This document shows positions 8,621 to 15,406 of a DNA stretch of 37,616 nt, piece by piece. The translations under genes were made by a program, and so were the position numbers. Location: NCBI GenBank assembly GCA_013214285.1, contig JABSPW010000015.1:1-37616 (forward strand), written 5' to 3'. The DNA comes from Halioglobus sp. Lineage in GTDB: Bacteria; Pseudomonadota; Gammaproteobacteria; Pseudomonadales; Halieaceae. The notes under the pieces were generated by a model. That model was not told the origin of the DNA. It worked only from the letters and a program-made list of their open reading frames with translations, and did no database searches. The first letter of the stretch is position 1. Every line of letters starts with the position of its first letter.

Positions 8621-10519
8621 TCATTCCAGGGCGCCTGCAAATATTGATATCTCCACAAAACGACCTTCAGTCTGATCCACTTTATCATTATCCGTTTCAA
8701 GCCCCAGAGCCGCTGTATTAGCTAATATTATCCTGTTAGCGCCCACACCAGCTGCTATCAGGTATTCCTCGACCGTGTCTACGCGCAATTGCGCAAGCTT
8801 CTGACCACTCTCGTTGCTCAATGACTGTGCCGGTCTGTAACTGATGAGGGCCGACACTTCTGGGTGCTCAAGCAAGAATGCCACTACTTGGTCAAGCACG
8901 CCCCAGGCATCATAATCCAGTGCATCAGTATCACTGGTAAATTGGACGGAAAAACCCTGCTGCAGTTCCGCAAGGCTGGTATTACCGGTCGATCCAGACA
9001 CTATCCTCCCTAGACTGCCCCGAGAAAGGCCAAGACCGCCTCCTTGCTCGGCTAGCGGTATTGGGTTTGCCACAGCGGAAGCATGGCGGCCAACACCGCT
9101 TGATAGCACCCAGGCGAGATTCTCTATGCCCAAGGTATTTGCCAGTCGCTTTGCCGCATCTGGCGGCACCACGTCCCTGGCCAGGAAAGCCAAAGCGACA
9201 GCGAGCATGATAGGAATACCCATCCCGGCAATGCGCCGCACGGCACCGAGACGATCAACGGCATTAATCTGGTCCGCCCGCAACGCGGGCTCAACGTGTT
9301 CTGGTCCGCGCCGCATTGCTGGCTTTGACTCACCGTCTGCAGCCGACAAAACTTCAACATAATCATGCTCTTTGGCACTCTCGTTACCCACAGCCACGGC
9401 ATCCTGGTGCGGCGCAGCATCAGCCTCACACGTATCTGCATCGGTCTGATTAAGCCCGAGCTCAATGTCCCCAAGGTCACTGGCCACTGCAGCCGCCCCA
9501 GCGTTAGGCGCTGGCTCCGACTCGGAACCCTCTTCCTTTTTTTTTTCAGCCACCTGTCCATTCAAGTCCAAGGCAACAGGCGTTTTGCCGTCCTCAGGGC
9601 GTGCGGCTGTCTCTCTATCGTCGGTTGATTCTTGGACAGGAGCCTTAATCCAGTCGTTAGTTATGGGTGGCAAAAATTCGGAAGGCAGGAAACCAGTACC
9701 TGCGGCAAGCCCTTCTCCCTGTAACTCGCGAATGACCACCTCGACATCCTTGACCTCGATAGAGTGGCGCTCCTCCACACTGCCCAATAGGAACAGCCGA
9801 CTGCAAATCAGATTTATTCTGCGCGGGATACCTTCGCTGAATTTATGTATTAGCGGAAATATCGCCCGGTCTATGGCTGGGTCGCCTCGCCACTGCACAG
9901 ATTGCAGTCGATGCATTACATAGGCCTCGGTCTCATCCTCCTGAAGACCCTCGATATGACTGGCCGCGACGATGCGCTGGTGTACTTGCTCCATGTCGGG
10001 GCTCATGACGAGATCGCGCAACTCAGGCTGCCCCAGCAAAAAAACCTGCAATAAAGGCTCGCCGCCTTGTTGAATATTCGTCAGCAGACGCAACTCCTCC
10101 ATCGCCGTTAGGGCCAAATCTTGAGCCTCATCGACAACCAATAGCGCGCGCCTATTCTCCTTTTGCCATCTATTGAAGCGCTCAGACAAGCGCAGCAATA
10201 ATTCAGATTTCGGCTGACCCGTTGATTCGATACCAAAGGTGTAGGCCACTGACCGAAGCAAGTCATCTGCCTGCAACTGGGTACAGACCAATTGCGCTAC
10301 TGTGACCCTCTCTCTCGCTAGACCTTCCAGCAAGTCTCCGATCAGGGTCGTCTTGCCTGTGCCAGGCCTGCCTGTGATCATGACAAAGCCCTCGGCACGC
10401 CGAAACGCATACGTCATATAGGCGTACGCCCTGGTATAGCTTTCATGTTCAAAGCAGAACCGGTGATCCGGGCTGAGTCTGAAGGGCTCAGCAGCCAAGT
10501 TGTAAAAGACTTCGTACAT
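8621..10519 (-). CDS. XrtA-associated ExeA-like AAA ATPase with membrane anchor and OmpA-like C-terminal domain
   Basis: 632 residues. The N-terminal MYEVFYNLAAEPFRLSPDHRF is the ExeA/GspA-type start. The Walker A is GRPGTGKTT (50-58) and the Walker B is LLVVDEAQDL (DE at 130-131), followed by the sensor region FLLGQPELRD. A low-complexity acidic linker (about 290-400) leads to a hydrophobic span (IPIMLAVALAFLA, roughly 430-450). The last 110 residues (VQFTSDTDALDYDAWGVLDQ through the LRVDTVEEYLIAAGV stretch) resemble an OmpA/MotB-like peptidoglycan-associating domain. This implies a cytoplasmic ATPase tied to the periplasmic cell wall. The ATG at 10519 is preferred over TTG at 10522. The gene leads the operon, whereas in many exosortase loci it sits after the OMP. 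An A10 run occurs in the linker. Confidence 0.9.
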   Translation of the reverse strand: MYEVFYNLAAEPFRLSPDHRFCFEHESYTRAYAYMTYAFRRAEGFVMITGRPGTGKTTLIGDLLEGLARERVTVAQLVCTQLQADDLLRSVAYTFGIESTGQPKSELLLRLSERFNRWQKENRRALLVVDEAQDLALTAMEELRLLTNIQQGGEPLLQVFLLGQPELRDLVMSPDMEQVHQRIVAASHIEGLQEDETEAYVMHRLQSVQWRGDPAIDRAIFPLIHKFSEGIPRRINLICSRLFLLGSVEERHSIEVKDVEVVIRELQGEGLAAGTGFLPSEFLPPITNDWIKAPVQESTDDRETAARPEDGKTPVALDLNGQVAEKKKEEGSESEPAPNAGAAAVASDLGDIELGLNQTDADTCEADAAPHQDAVAVGNESAKEHDYVEVLSAADGESKPAMRRGPEHVEPALRADQINAVDRLGAVRRIAGMGIPIMLAVALAFLARDVVPPDAAKRLANTLGIENLAWVLSSGVGRHASAVANPIPLAEQGGGLGLSRGSLGRIVSGSTGNTSLAELQQGFSVQFTSDTDALDYDAWGVLDQVVAFLLEHPEVSALISYRPAQSLSNESGQKLAQLRVDTVEEYLIAAGVGANRIILANTAALGLETDNDKVDQTEGRFVEISIFAGALE

Positions 10520-10632
10520 CAACGGAAATCACGGGAAAGAACCCAAGCTTCACAGACTTTTTCACCCTTTGCAAGGACGGTCAGTAGCAGCGTACCGCTA
10601 CTCTAACAAGGCGTTGCACCCGAAGAGCAGCC

Positions 10633-10764
10633 TTAGAAGAGCTCATCCTCAAACGTCACGATATCGGCTGACGACCGGTACTCCTGGACACACGAGCTCA
10701 TGTCACCCGCACAGCTACCGCCGCCAGCAATAGTGCCTAACCCAGGTAGAAACCCCCGGAGCAC
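10633..10764 (-). CDS. Possible 43-residue Gly/Cys-containing peptide, unrecognised
   Basis: On the minus strand a GTG at 10764 opens a 43-codon frame ending in TAA at 10633. The product has a hydrophobic start (LRGFLPGLGTIA), a GGGSCAGDMSSC core with two cysteines, and an acidic, aromatic end (DIVTFEDELF). An in-frame TAA lies two codons upstream of the GTG and no strong Shine-Dalgarno is seen, so this may not be translated. An internal ATG at 10695 could give a 20-residue product. It lies upstream of the ATPase on the same strand, divergent from the PqqD/HprK cassette. The size and composition suit a modified-peptide precursor, but this is speculation; I recognise no family. Confidence 0.3.
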   Translation of the reverse strand: MLRGFLPGLGTIAGGGSCAGDMSSCVQEYRSSADIVTFEDELF

Positions 10765-10780
10765 ATCTTAACTTGTTGAT

Positions 10781-10797
10781 TTAATGAGATATTAATG
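10781..10797. promoter_or_regulatory. Direct repeat TTAATG with 11-base period in divergent promoter region
   Basis: TTAATG occurs at 10781-10786 and again at 10792-10797, exactly one helical turn apart, within an AT-rich patch between the minus-strand EPS operon and the plus-strand cassette. Direct hexamer repeats with this spacing are typical of response-regulator sites. A perfect odd palindrome ACTACAGTAGT follows at 10806-10816. The binding protein is unknown, and AT-rich promoter sequence could give this by chance. Confidence 0.25.
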
Positions 10798-10837
10798 TCT
10801 GCTAGACTACAGTAGTAAGCTGCCGTCTGGCAGGGCT

Positions 10838-10853
10838 TGTGACCGCTGTCGCA
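10838..10853. promoter_or_regulatory. CRP-like site (9 of 10 core positions) before the PqqD/HprK cassette
   Basis: TGTGACCGCTGTCGCA matches TGTGA-N6-TCACA with a single mismatch (TCGCA). It lies about 145-180 bases upstream of the Tat-signal gene and about 75 bases upstream of the possible small peptide on the other strand. One-mismatch sites are expected about once in a sequence of this length by chance, so the support is its location between divergent genes and the perfect site at 8517. Confidence 0.3.
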
Positions 10854-11017
10854 GACCGCTGGCACGGCACATGACCATTGAGGGCAACGGATGGTACAGT
10901 ACGCCGGTAGCGCACGCCCTGCTTTGCCAAACGGTAGGCCGCGGGACGAACTCCAAATCGAAGCAGGTGCAGGGGGGATCAGTGAGCAGTTTCAGGGACA
11001 AACAAAGTGGGGCGGGC

Positions 11018-11392
11018 ATGTCCGATAGACAACCGACCCAATCCGGCACCATTAGTAGAAGACGCTTTTCCAGGCGAGCGCTAGCTGGCGGGGCCGTATT
11101 GGCTTCCCTTGGCAACCGCTCCGCCTGGGGGCAAACTGTCGTCGGCTGCATGTCGGTGACAACCATAGCCTCGTTCAATCCCTCCACGGGCATGTTCGTC
11201 TCTGCACCTGGCGGCCGACCGGAGCACGACGAAACCCTGGCCGCAGAGATACATGAAGTATCTGTCCCGTTTGATGGCGACTATCTGGGATCAGGACCGG
11301 GTACCGATGGCGTAACCATCTATTCCACCTGCGAGGATCCTGTCGAGCTTGATGTGGTCTGTCTCGTGGAAGGCCCCGCCTGCCCACCCTGA
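11018..11392 (+). CDS. Small protein with Tat-type signal peptide, unrecognised
   Basis: 124 residues from the ATG at 11018. The N-terminus has ISRRRFSRRALAGGAVLASL, matching the twin-arginine pattern (S-R-R-x-F) followed by a weakly hydrophobic helix and a likely cleavage site near SAWG|QTVV. The mature part is about 85 residues with four cysteines, two of them in the C-terminal CLVEGPACPP, and is rich in Gly, Thr and Val. I recognise no family. A GTG at 10982 with an AGGGGGG upstream is an alternative start adding 12 residues; an ATG at 10871 adds an uncoding-looking leader. It precedes the PqqD, HprK-like and nucleotidyltransferase genes on the same strand with an 86-base gap, so it may be the exported target or partner of that cassette. 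Confidence 0.65.
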   Translation: MSDRQPTQSGTISRRRFSRRALAGGAVLASLGNRSAWGQTVVGCMSVTTIASFNPSTGMFVSAPGGRPEHDETLAAEIHEVSVPFDGDYLGSGPGTDGVTIYSTCEDPVELDVVCLVEGPACPP

Positions 11393-11478
11393 AATCAGAT
11401 AACACCAGGGCCCGCTGCATCAACCGCGTTACTCCCTCTAATAAGAATTAGCGCACCAACACTAGAGCGAAATTTTCT

Positions 11479-11748
11479 ATGCAGTGGTGTATAAAAACCA
11501 TGGGGCGTTTTTATGATCCCAATGAGGATACGGTCATCTACTACGACATAAACAGCGGAGATACGCACCTGCTCAGCGACTTTGCAGCCTATGTTATAAC
11601 GCAATTTCAAGAAGGCCCTTTGACGGCGGAAGAACTGACAATCAAAGTCTCTCCGTGTCTGGAAACTTTAGACTTTTCTGATCTGGAAAAAACAATCCAG
11701 GACATACTTGAGGAGCTATCTGCTCTCAACATCCTAACGCGGGTTTAA
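11479..11748 (+). CDS. PqqD-family protein of the HprK-related (HPr-rel-A) system
   Basis: 89 residues. The segment DTVIYYDINSGDTHLLSDFAAYVI and the following EELTIKVSP...DILEELSALNIL match PqqD-like winged-helix peptide-recognition domains, which bind leader peptides of modified peptides for their partner enzymes. The ATG at 11479 is the only start in frame after the TAG at 11449, and retains the N-terminal Trp seen in relatives. The stop abuts the ATG of the HprK-like kinase with no gap, so the two are certainly co-translated. The substrate is unknown; candidate peptides are the adjacent Tat-signal protein or the small frame at 10633-10764. Confidence 0.85.
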   Translation: MQWCIKTMGRFYDPNEDTVIYYDINSGDTHLLSDFAAYVITQFQEGPLTAEELTIKVSPCLETLDFSDLEKTIQDILEELSALNILTRV

Positions 11749-12669
11749 ATGCAGGCTGTCGGCAATTTGACGAATAAACTGTTTCATAAGCAGTTAAGGA
11801 CTGGAAGCCTGGCGCTCCAGGTCGGCCCTTATACCTATTCTATTCAGAGCGACCTACCCATCGTTGCTGAAGGTATACGAGCACTGTACCGTGATTTCGT
11901 TCTCGTTGATCCTCAGAATTTTATTGATTACAAAATTTCTATTCGCCACGGCGGTCTGTTGCAGCGCCTACGCAGACAAACTCAATTCTACTTCGATGGG
12001 ACACGACCTTTTGCACCCATACCGATTGGGCAAGCATACGCTTTTCTTGAGTGGGGCATGAACTGGTGTGTGTCGCTACATGCCAATGAATACCTTAAAC
12101 TGCATGCAGCTGTAGTATCCAGTGAACGGGGCGCAATTATCATGCCCGGCGTACCCGGCTCTGGTAAAAGCACACTCTGTGCAGCTCTCGGTCTCAGAGG
12201 CTGGCGCATCCTATCTGACGAACACGCTATGCTGATTCCCGGCACAGTTAATGTCGTACCGCTATGTCGCCCAGTCAGCCTTAAAAATGAAAGCATTGAA
12301 GTGATTCAACAATTCTCAGCCGAAGCTATTTTGGGCCCGACTAGCCAGAAAACGCACAAGGGCCGGGTAGCGCACATGAAGGCAGACCTACACGCTGACA
12401 GTCACAACGCATCTCCACTCCCGGCAGCATGGATGATCTTCCCCCGATTCTGTCCAAACGAGCGCCAACAAGTCACATTGAGGCGGCGCTCCGACAGCTT
12501 CATTCTCGCCGCCTACCATTCTTTTAATTACAGTCTGCTTTGTGAATCTGGTTTCGAGTCGATGGAGAAACTTATTAATTCAGTGGCTTGCTTTGATCTC
12601 GTATATCATGATCTTAACTGGGCCGTGCATACAGTGAATCAACTGGTGGGACATCCAGACAACGAATGA
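11749..12669 (+). CDS. HprK-related kinase A
   Basis: 306 residues. A P-loop GVPGSGKST (134-142) is preceded by LHANEYLKLHAAVV and followed by LRGWRILSDEHAMLIPG, the arrangement seen in HPr kinase/phosphorylase C-terminal domains and their shorter relatives. Such HprK-like proteins next to PqqD homologues are annotated as HprK-related kinase A. Related kinases in some lasso peptide clusters phosphorylate a precursor peptide at its C-terminal residue (established for paeninodin). The substrate here is unknown. The gene starts directly after the PqqD stop and overlaps the nucleotidyltransferase start by ATGA (4 bases). The protein looks cytoplasmic. Confidence 0.87.
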   Translation: MQAVGNLTNKLFHKQLRTGSLALQVGPYTYSIQSDLPIVAEGIRALYRDFVLVDPQNFIDYKISIRHGGLLQRLRRQTQFYFDGTRPFAPIPIGQAYAFLEWGMNWCVSLHANEYLKLHAAVVSSERGAIIMPGVPGSGKSTLCAALGLRGWRILSDEHAMLIPGTVNVVPLCRPVSLKNESIEVIQQFSAEAILGPTSQKTHKGRVAHMKADLHADSHNASPLPAAWMIFPRFCPNERQQVTLRRRSDSFILAAYHSFNYSLLCESGFESMEKLINSVACFDLVYHDLNWAVHTVNQLVGHPDNE

Positions 12670-13784
12670 GTTTTCTGCTTCAACAGGCGCTAATTGATCC
12701 TAGCGCTGCGACCAAGATGCATCCGAGACAGCAGGGAGCACTAATCTCTCAAGCCCGGAATTCCAGATTACTGGCGTCTCTTGCTGTGGTACTGAAGGAC
12801 AGCGGCAACATGGAGACACTCCCTGAGAAAATGCGACGGCATCTCCGCTCGGCCCTAGTTATCCATGCAAAGCAGAAAATGGATCTCAACTACGAGACCG
12901 ATAGGATTCGTTCGATTCTTCGCTCCGCTGATGAAAATTTACTCTTGTTAAAAGGAGGCGCTTACATACAGGCAGAGTTGCCCGTGGGCAAAGGTCGCCT
13001 TATTACGGACATCGATATTCTGGTGTCTCGGAAAAATATTGAAAATGTAGAACGTACGCTCAAAGCCGCAGGATGGGAGGGAAGTCAGATCGACGACTAT
13101 GACGACCACTACTATCGTAGATGGGGGCACGAAATTCCTCCTCTCATTAGTCACAGGCGCGGTACGACACTTGATGTGCATCACAACATCCTGCCCCCAA
13201 CCGCAGGGCCCAATGTAGATGCATGCCTACTTCTGAAGGATGCTATCGAGATTGCGCCAGGAATTTTCACCCTGTCATGGCGCGACATGGTTATACACAG
13301 CGCCACACACCTTTTCCACGAAGGGGAGTTTCATCACGGACTGCGCGACCTCTGGGATCTAGACAGAATGCTGCGGGACTTTCCCGATCGGGATCCACAT
13401 TTCTGGAACGAACTGCTGGAAAGGGCGGAAAGACTGCAATTGCAAGTCTCTCTATTCCACGGCCTTAACTATACGCACAAGGTATTTGGGACACCTCTCC
13501 CCGCAGGACTATTGAGAGAGGCTCGCGACAGGGCACAAAACGTTGCGAAGCCTATAGTAGATTTTCTGTATCTGCGCGCTTTTAGGCCCGATCATCCTGA
13601 CAGCAGGCTCCTTTTTACGGGGCCGGCGTTATTCTTGCTATACGTGAGGTCGCATTATCTGCGCATGCCAATCTATCTGCTGCTGCCGCATCTGACACGT
13701 AAGCTGTGGAAAAGGTGTTTCCAAGATGACTCTGGAGCCCCATTGGGATTGGATAATAAGACTGGAAAAACCGCAAATCAATAA
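12666..13784 (+). CDS. Nucleotidyltransferase-family protein of the PqqD/HprK cassette
   Basis: 372 residues. After a helical N-terminal region comes LLLLKGGAYIQAELPVGKGRLITDIDILVS: the KGGA turn and Asp115/Asp117 are the metal-binding pattern of the NTP_transf_5-type nucleotidyltransferases, with a possible third acidic residue in TTLDVHHN. The rest is helical, with a histidine-containing segment HSATHLFHEGEFHHGLRDLWDLD. Enzymes of this fold occur with HprK-like kinases in some peptide-modifying clusters. In this cassette it may add a nucleotide or sugar phosphate to a phosphorylated product, which is inference. It overlaps the kinase gene by 4 bases and ends 10 bases from the convergent UDP-sugar dehydrogenase. 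Confidence 0.8.
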   Translation: MSFLLQQALIDPSAATKMHPRQQGALISQARNSRLLASLAVVLKDSGNMETLPEKMRRHLRSALVIHAKQKMDLNYETDRIRSILRSADENLLLLKGGAYIQAELPVGKGRLITDIDILVSRKNIENVERTLKAAGWEGSQIDDYDDHYYRRWGHEIPPLISHRRGTTLDVHHNILPPTAGPNVDACLLLKDAIEIAPGIFTLSWRDMVIHSATHLFHEGEFHHGLRDLWDLDRMLRDFPDRDPHFWNELLERAERLQLQVSLFHGLNYTHKVFGTPLPAGLLREARDRAQNVAKPIVDFLYLRAFRPDHPDSRLLFTGPALFLLYVRSHYLRMPIYLLLPHLTRKLWKRCFQDDSGAPLGLDNKTGKTANQ

Positions 13785-13794
13785 AGCGTGGGAA

Positions 13795-15108
13795 TCATAA
13801 CCGCCAGACGTCTAGGCCGGCAGCCTCCAAACCTCCACGGTCCAATGCCGACTTGATATCGACTAATATCGCATTTAAGTCCATCATTGACGCGAATGCA
13901 TGAACGTCCATATTCAAGTAATATTCATGCGGCACAGCGAGAATAATGGCCTGGCAGTGATGCAGCTCATGTTGCCCGCAGAGTTCGATACCATACTCCT
14001 CCCTTGCCTCAGTACAATCGGCAAGAGGATCGTGTACCAGCACTTTACAACCGTAATCCGATAGCTCATCGACGATATCTATTACCCTTGAATTACGTAG
14101 ATCAGAACAGTTCTCCTTAAACGTAAGACCCAGTATGGCGACACGGGCACCACTCACTGCATGACCGCGACGCGAGAGACGCTTCACAGTCTGTTCAGCT
14201 ACAAACTTTCCCATAGTGTCGTTCGTTTGACGACCCGCAAGAATGACCTGCGGATGGTGGCCAACCGCCTCTGCTTTGTAAGTCAGGTAATAGGGATCTA
14301 CTCCTATACAATGCCCTCCTACAAGACCGGGGCGAAAGGGCAGAAAATTCCACTTGGTACCCGCAGCCTCGAGCACATCTAACGTATCAATGTCTAGCCG
14401 ATTGAAAATAAGAGCTAATTCATTCATCAACGCTATATTGAGATCACGCTGCGTATTCTCGATCACCTTAGCTGCCTCGGCGACCTTGATGCTGGGTGCG
14501 AGGTGTATGCCCGCCTTGACTACCTCTCCGTAGAGTTCGGCAACACGAGCCAGCGTCTCAGGGGTATCGCCGGACACAACCTTGGTTATCGTCTCAAGCT
14601 TGTGCTCCCGGTCACCGGGGTTAATGCGCTCCGGAGAATACCCGACGAAGAAGCCATCCTGCGCCGAATTAACATCTCTTCCTAACCACGGCATACCCGA
14701 CGTCTTCTCCAGCAACGGCACACAGACCTCCTCGGTGCAGCCGGGATAGACCGTCGACTCAAATATTACCGTGGCGCCACCCTTCATATTGGCGCCCACA
14801 GATCTGCAGGCATCTTGCAACGGTGATAGGTCAGGTCGACGTGCGTGGTCAATGGGGGTTGGCACGACTACAATGATCAACCCTGCTTCAGACAAGGCTT
14901 TCGCATCACTCGTGAACTCGAGAAGCGAGGCCTGGGCGAGTTGTTCCGGCTCCACTTCGCGACTGGGGTCCTTGCCCGCCCGATAAAGGGCCAGCTTTTC
15001 TTCACTGAGATCCAAACCGATGGTCGGACGGAAACGCCCAAGGGCTACCGCCAAAGGCAAACCCACATAACCTAGACCAACTACAGCGACAGTCTCTCGC
15101 ACTCCCAT
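13795..15108 (-). CDS. tviB: UDP-N-acetylhexosamine 6-dehydrogenase (TviB/WecC family)
   Basis: 437 residues from the ATG at 15108 (an alternative GTG at 15132 lacks a Shine-Dalgarno; AAGGA precedes the ATG). The N-terminal Rossmann motif VAVVGLGYVGLPLA, the segment STVYPGCTEE, and the catalytic cysteine in RPGLVGGHCIGVDPYYL define a nucleotide sugar dehydrogenase, with VAILGLTFKENCSDLRNSRV in the C-terminal UDP-binding domain. The FLPFRPGLVGGHCIGVDPYY form is closest to TviB/WbpO enzymes, which oxidise UDP-GlcNAc or UDP-GalNAc to the uronate. With the epimerase at 2.3-3.4 kb, oxidation of UDP-ManNAc is an alternative. It supplies acidic sugar precursors for the EPS. Divergent from prsK. Confidence 0.9.
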   Translation of the reverse strand: MGVRETVAVVGLGYVGLPLAVALGRFRPTIGLDLSEEKLALYRAGKDPSREVEPEQLAQASLLEFTSDAKALSEAGLIIVVVPTPIDHARRPDLSPLQDACRSVGANMKGGATVIFESTVYPGCTEEVCVPLLEKTSGMPWLGRDVNSAQDGFFVGYSPERINPGDREHKLETITKVVSGDTPETLARVAELYGEVVKAGIHLAPSIKVAEAAKVIENTQRDLNIALMNELALIFNRLDIDTLDVLEAAGTKWNFLPFRPGLVGGHCIGVDPYYLTYKAEAVGHHPQVILAGRQTNDTMGKFVAEQTVKRLSRRGHAVSGARVAILGLTFKENCSDLRNSRVIDIVDELSDYGCKVLVHDPLADCTEAREEYGIELCGQHELHHCQAIILAVPHEYYLNMDVHAFASMMDLNAILVDIKSALDRGGLEAAGLDVWRL

Positions 15109-15245
15109 ACCCGATTTATCCTTTTCTTGCACCAGCGAGTCAACATTCTAATAGGCATTGCTGGCTATCAAACACACGGATAGTCAATATCTGTCATGAA
15201 CTGTTGAAAAATTATTCTATCCTTACAATACCCGCCAGATACCCT

Positions 15246-15261
15246 ACCCTTAATTGAGGGT
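15246..15261. promoter_or_regulatory. Near-perfect palindrome in the tviB-prsK intergenic region
   Basis: ACCCTTAATTGAGGGT is a 16-base near-palindrome: arms ACCCT/AGGGT around an AATT centre with one mismatched pair. It lies between the divergent dehydrogenase and sensor kinase genes, 146 bases before prsK. It could be a dimeric repressor or activator site; the regulator is unknown. Confidence 0.35.
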
Positions 15262-15332
15262 GGACGATAAACCGCATTCACTTAAACCTGATTGAGTCCC
15301 GGTTTTTATTGTGTGCTGCGCTTCCCACTTAT

Positions 15333-15345
15333 ATGCTGACAGCAT
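15333..15345. promoter_or_regulatory. Perfect 13-base inverted repeat upstream of prsK
   Basis: ATGCTGACAGCAT has perfect 6-base arms around a central A, with two further pairs possible beyond one mismatch. It is about 60 bases upstream of the prsK GTG, between core promoter and gene, so it may be an operator or leader hairpin. Function is unknown. Confidence 0.3.
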
Positions 15346-15406
15346 GTACACCAGGGGAACAGAAGTATAGTGTTTCTTCAAATACACCGCTATTGCGCAA
15401 CGTGAC

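Noticed and set aside
9124..9561. 145-codon minus-strand frame inside the ATPase gene
   Set aside because: It is a shadow in another frame of the ATPase linker with no recognisable domain; kept only as the frame entered by slippage at the A10 run.
10633..10764. Lasso peptide precursor for the small frame
   Set aside because: An AGGGSCAGD start could form a ring and a Thr lies at -2, but the leader would be only about 11 residues and the core about 30, and no lasso cyclase or leader protease is seen in the window.
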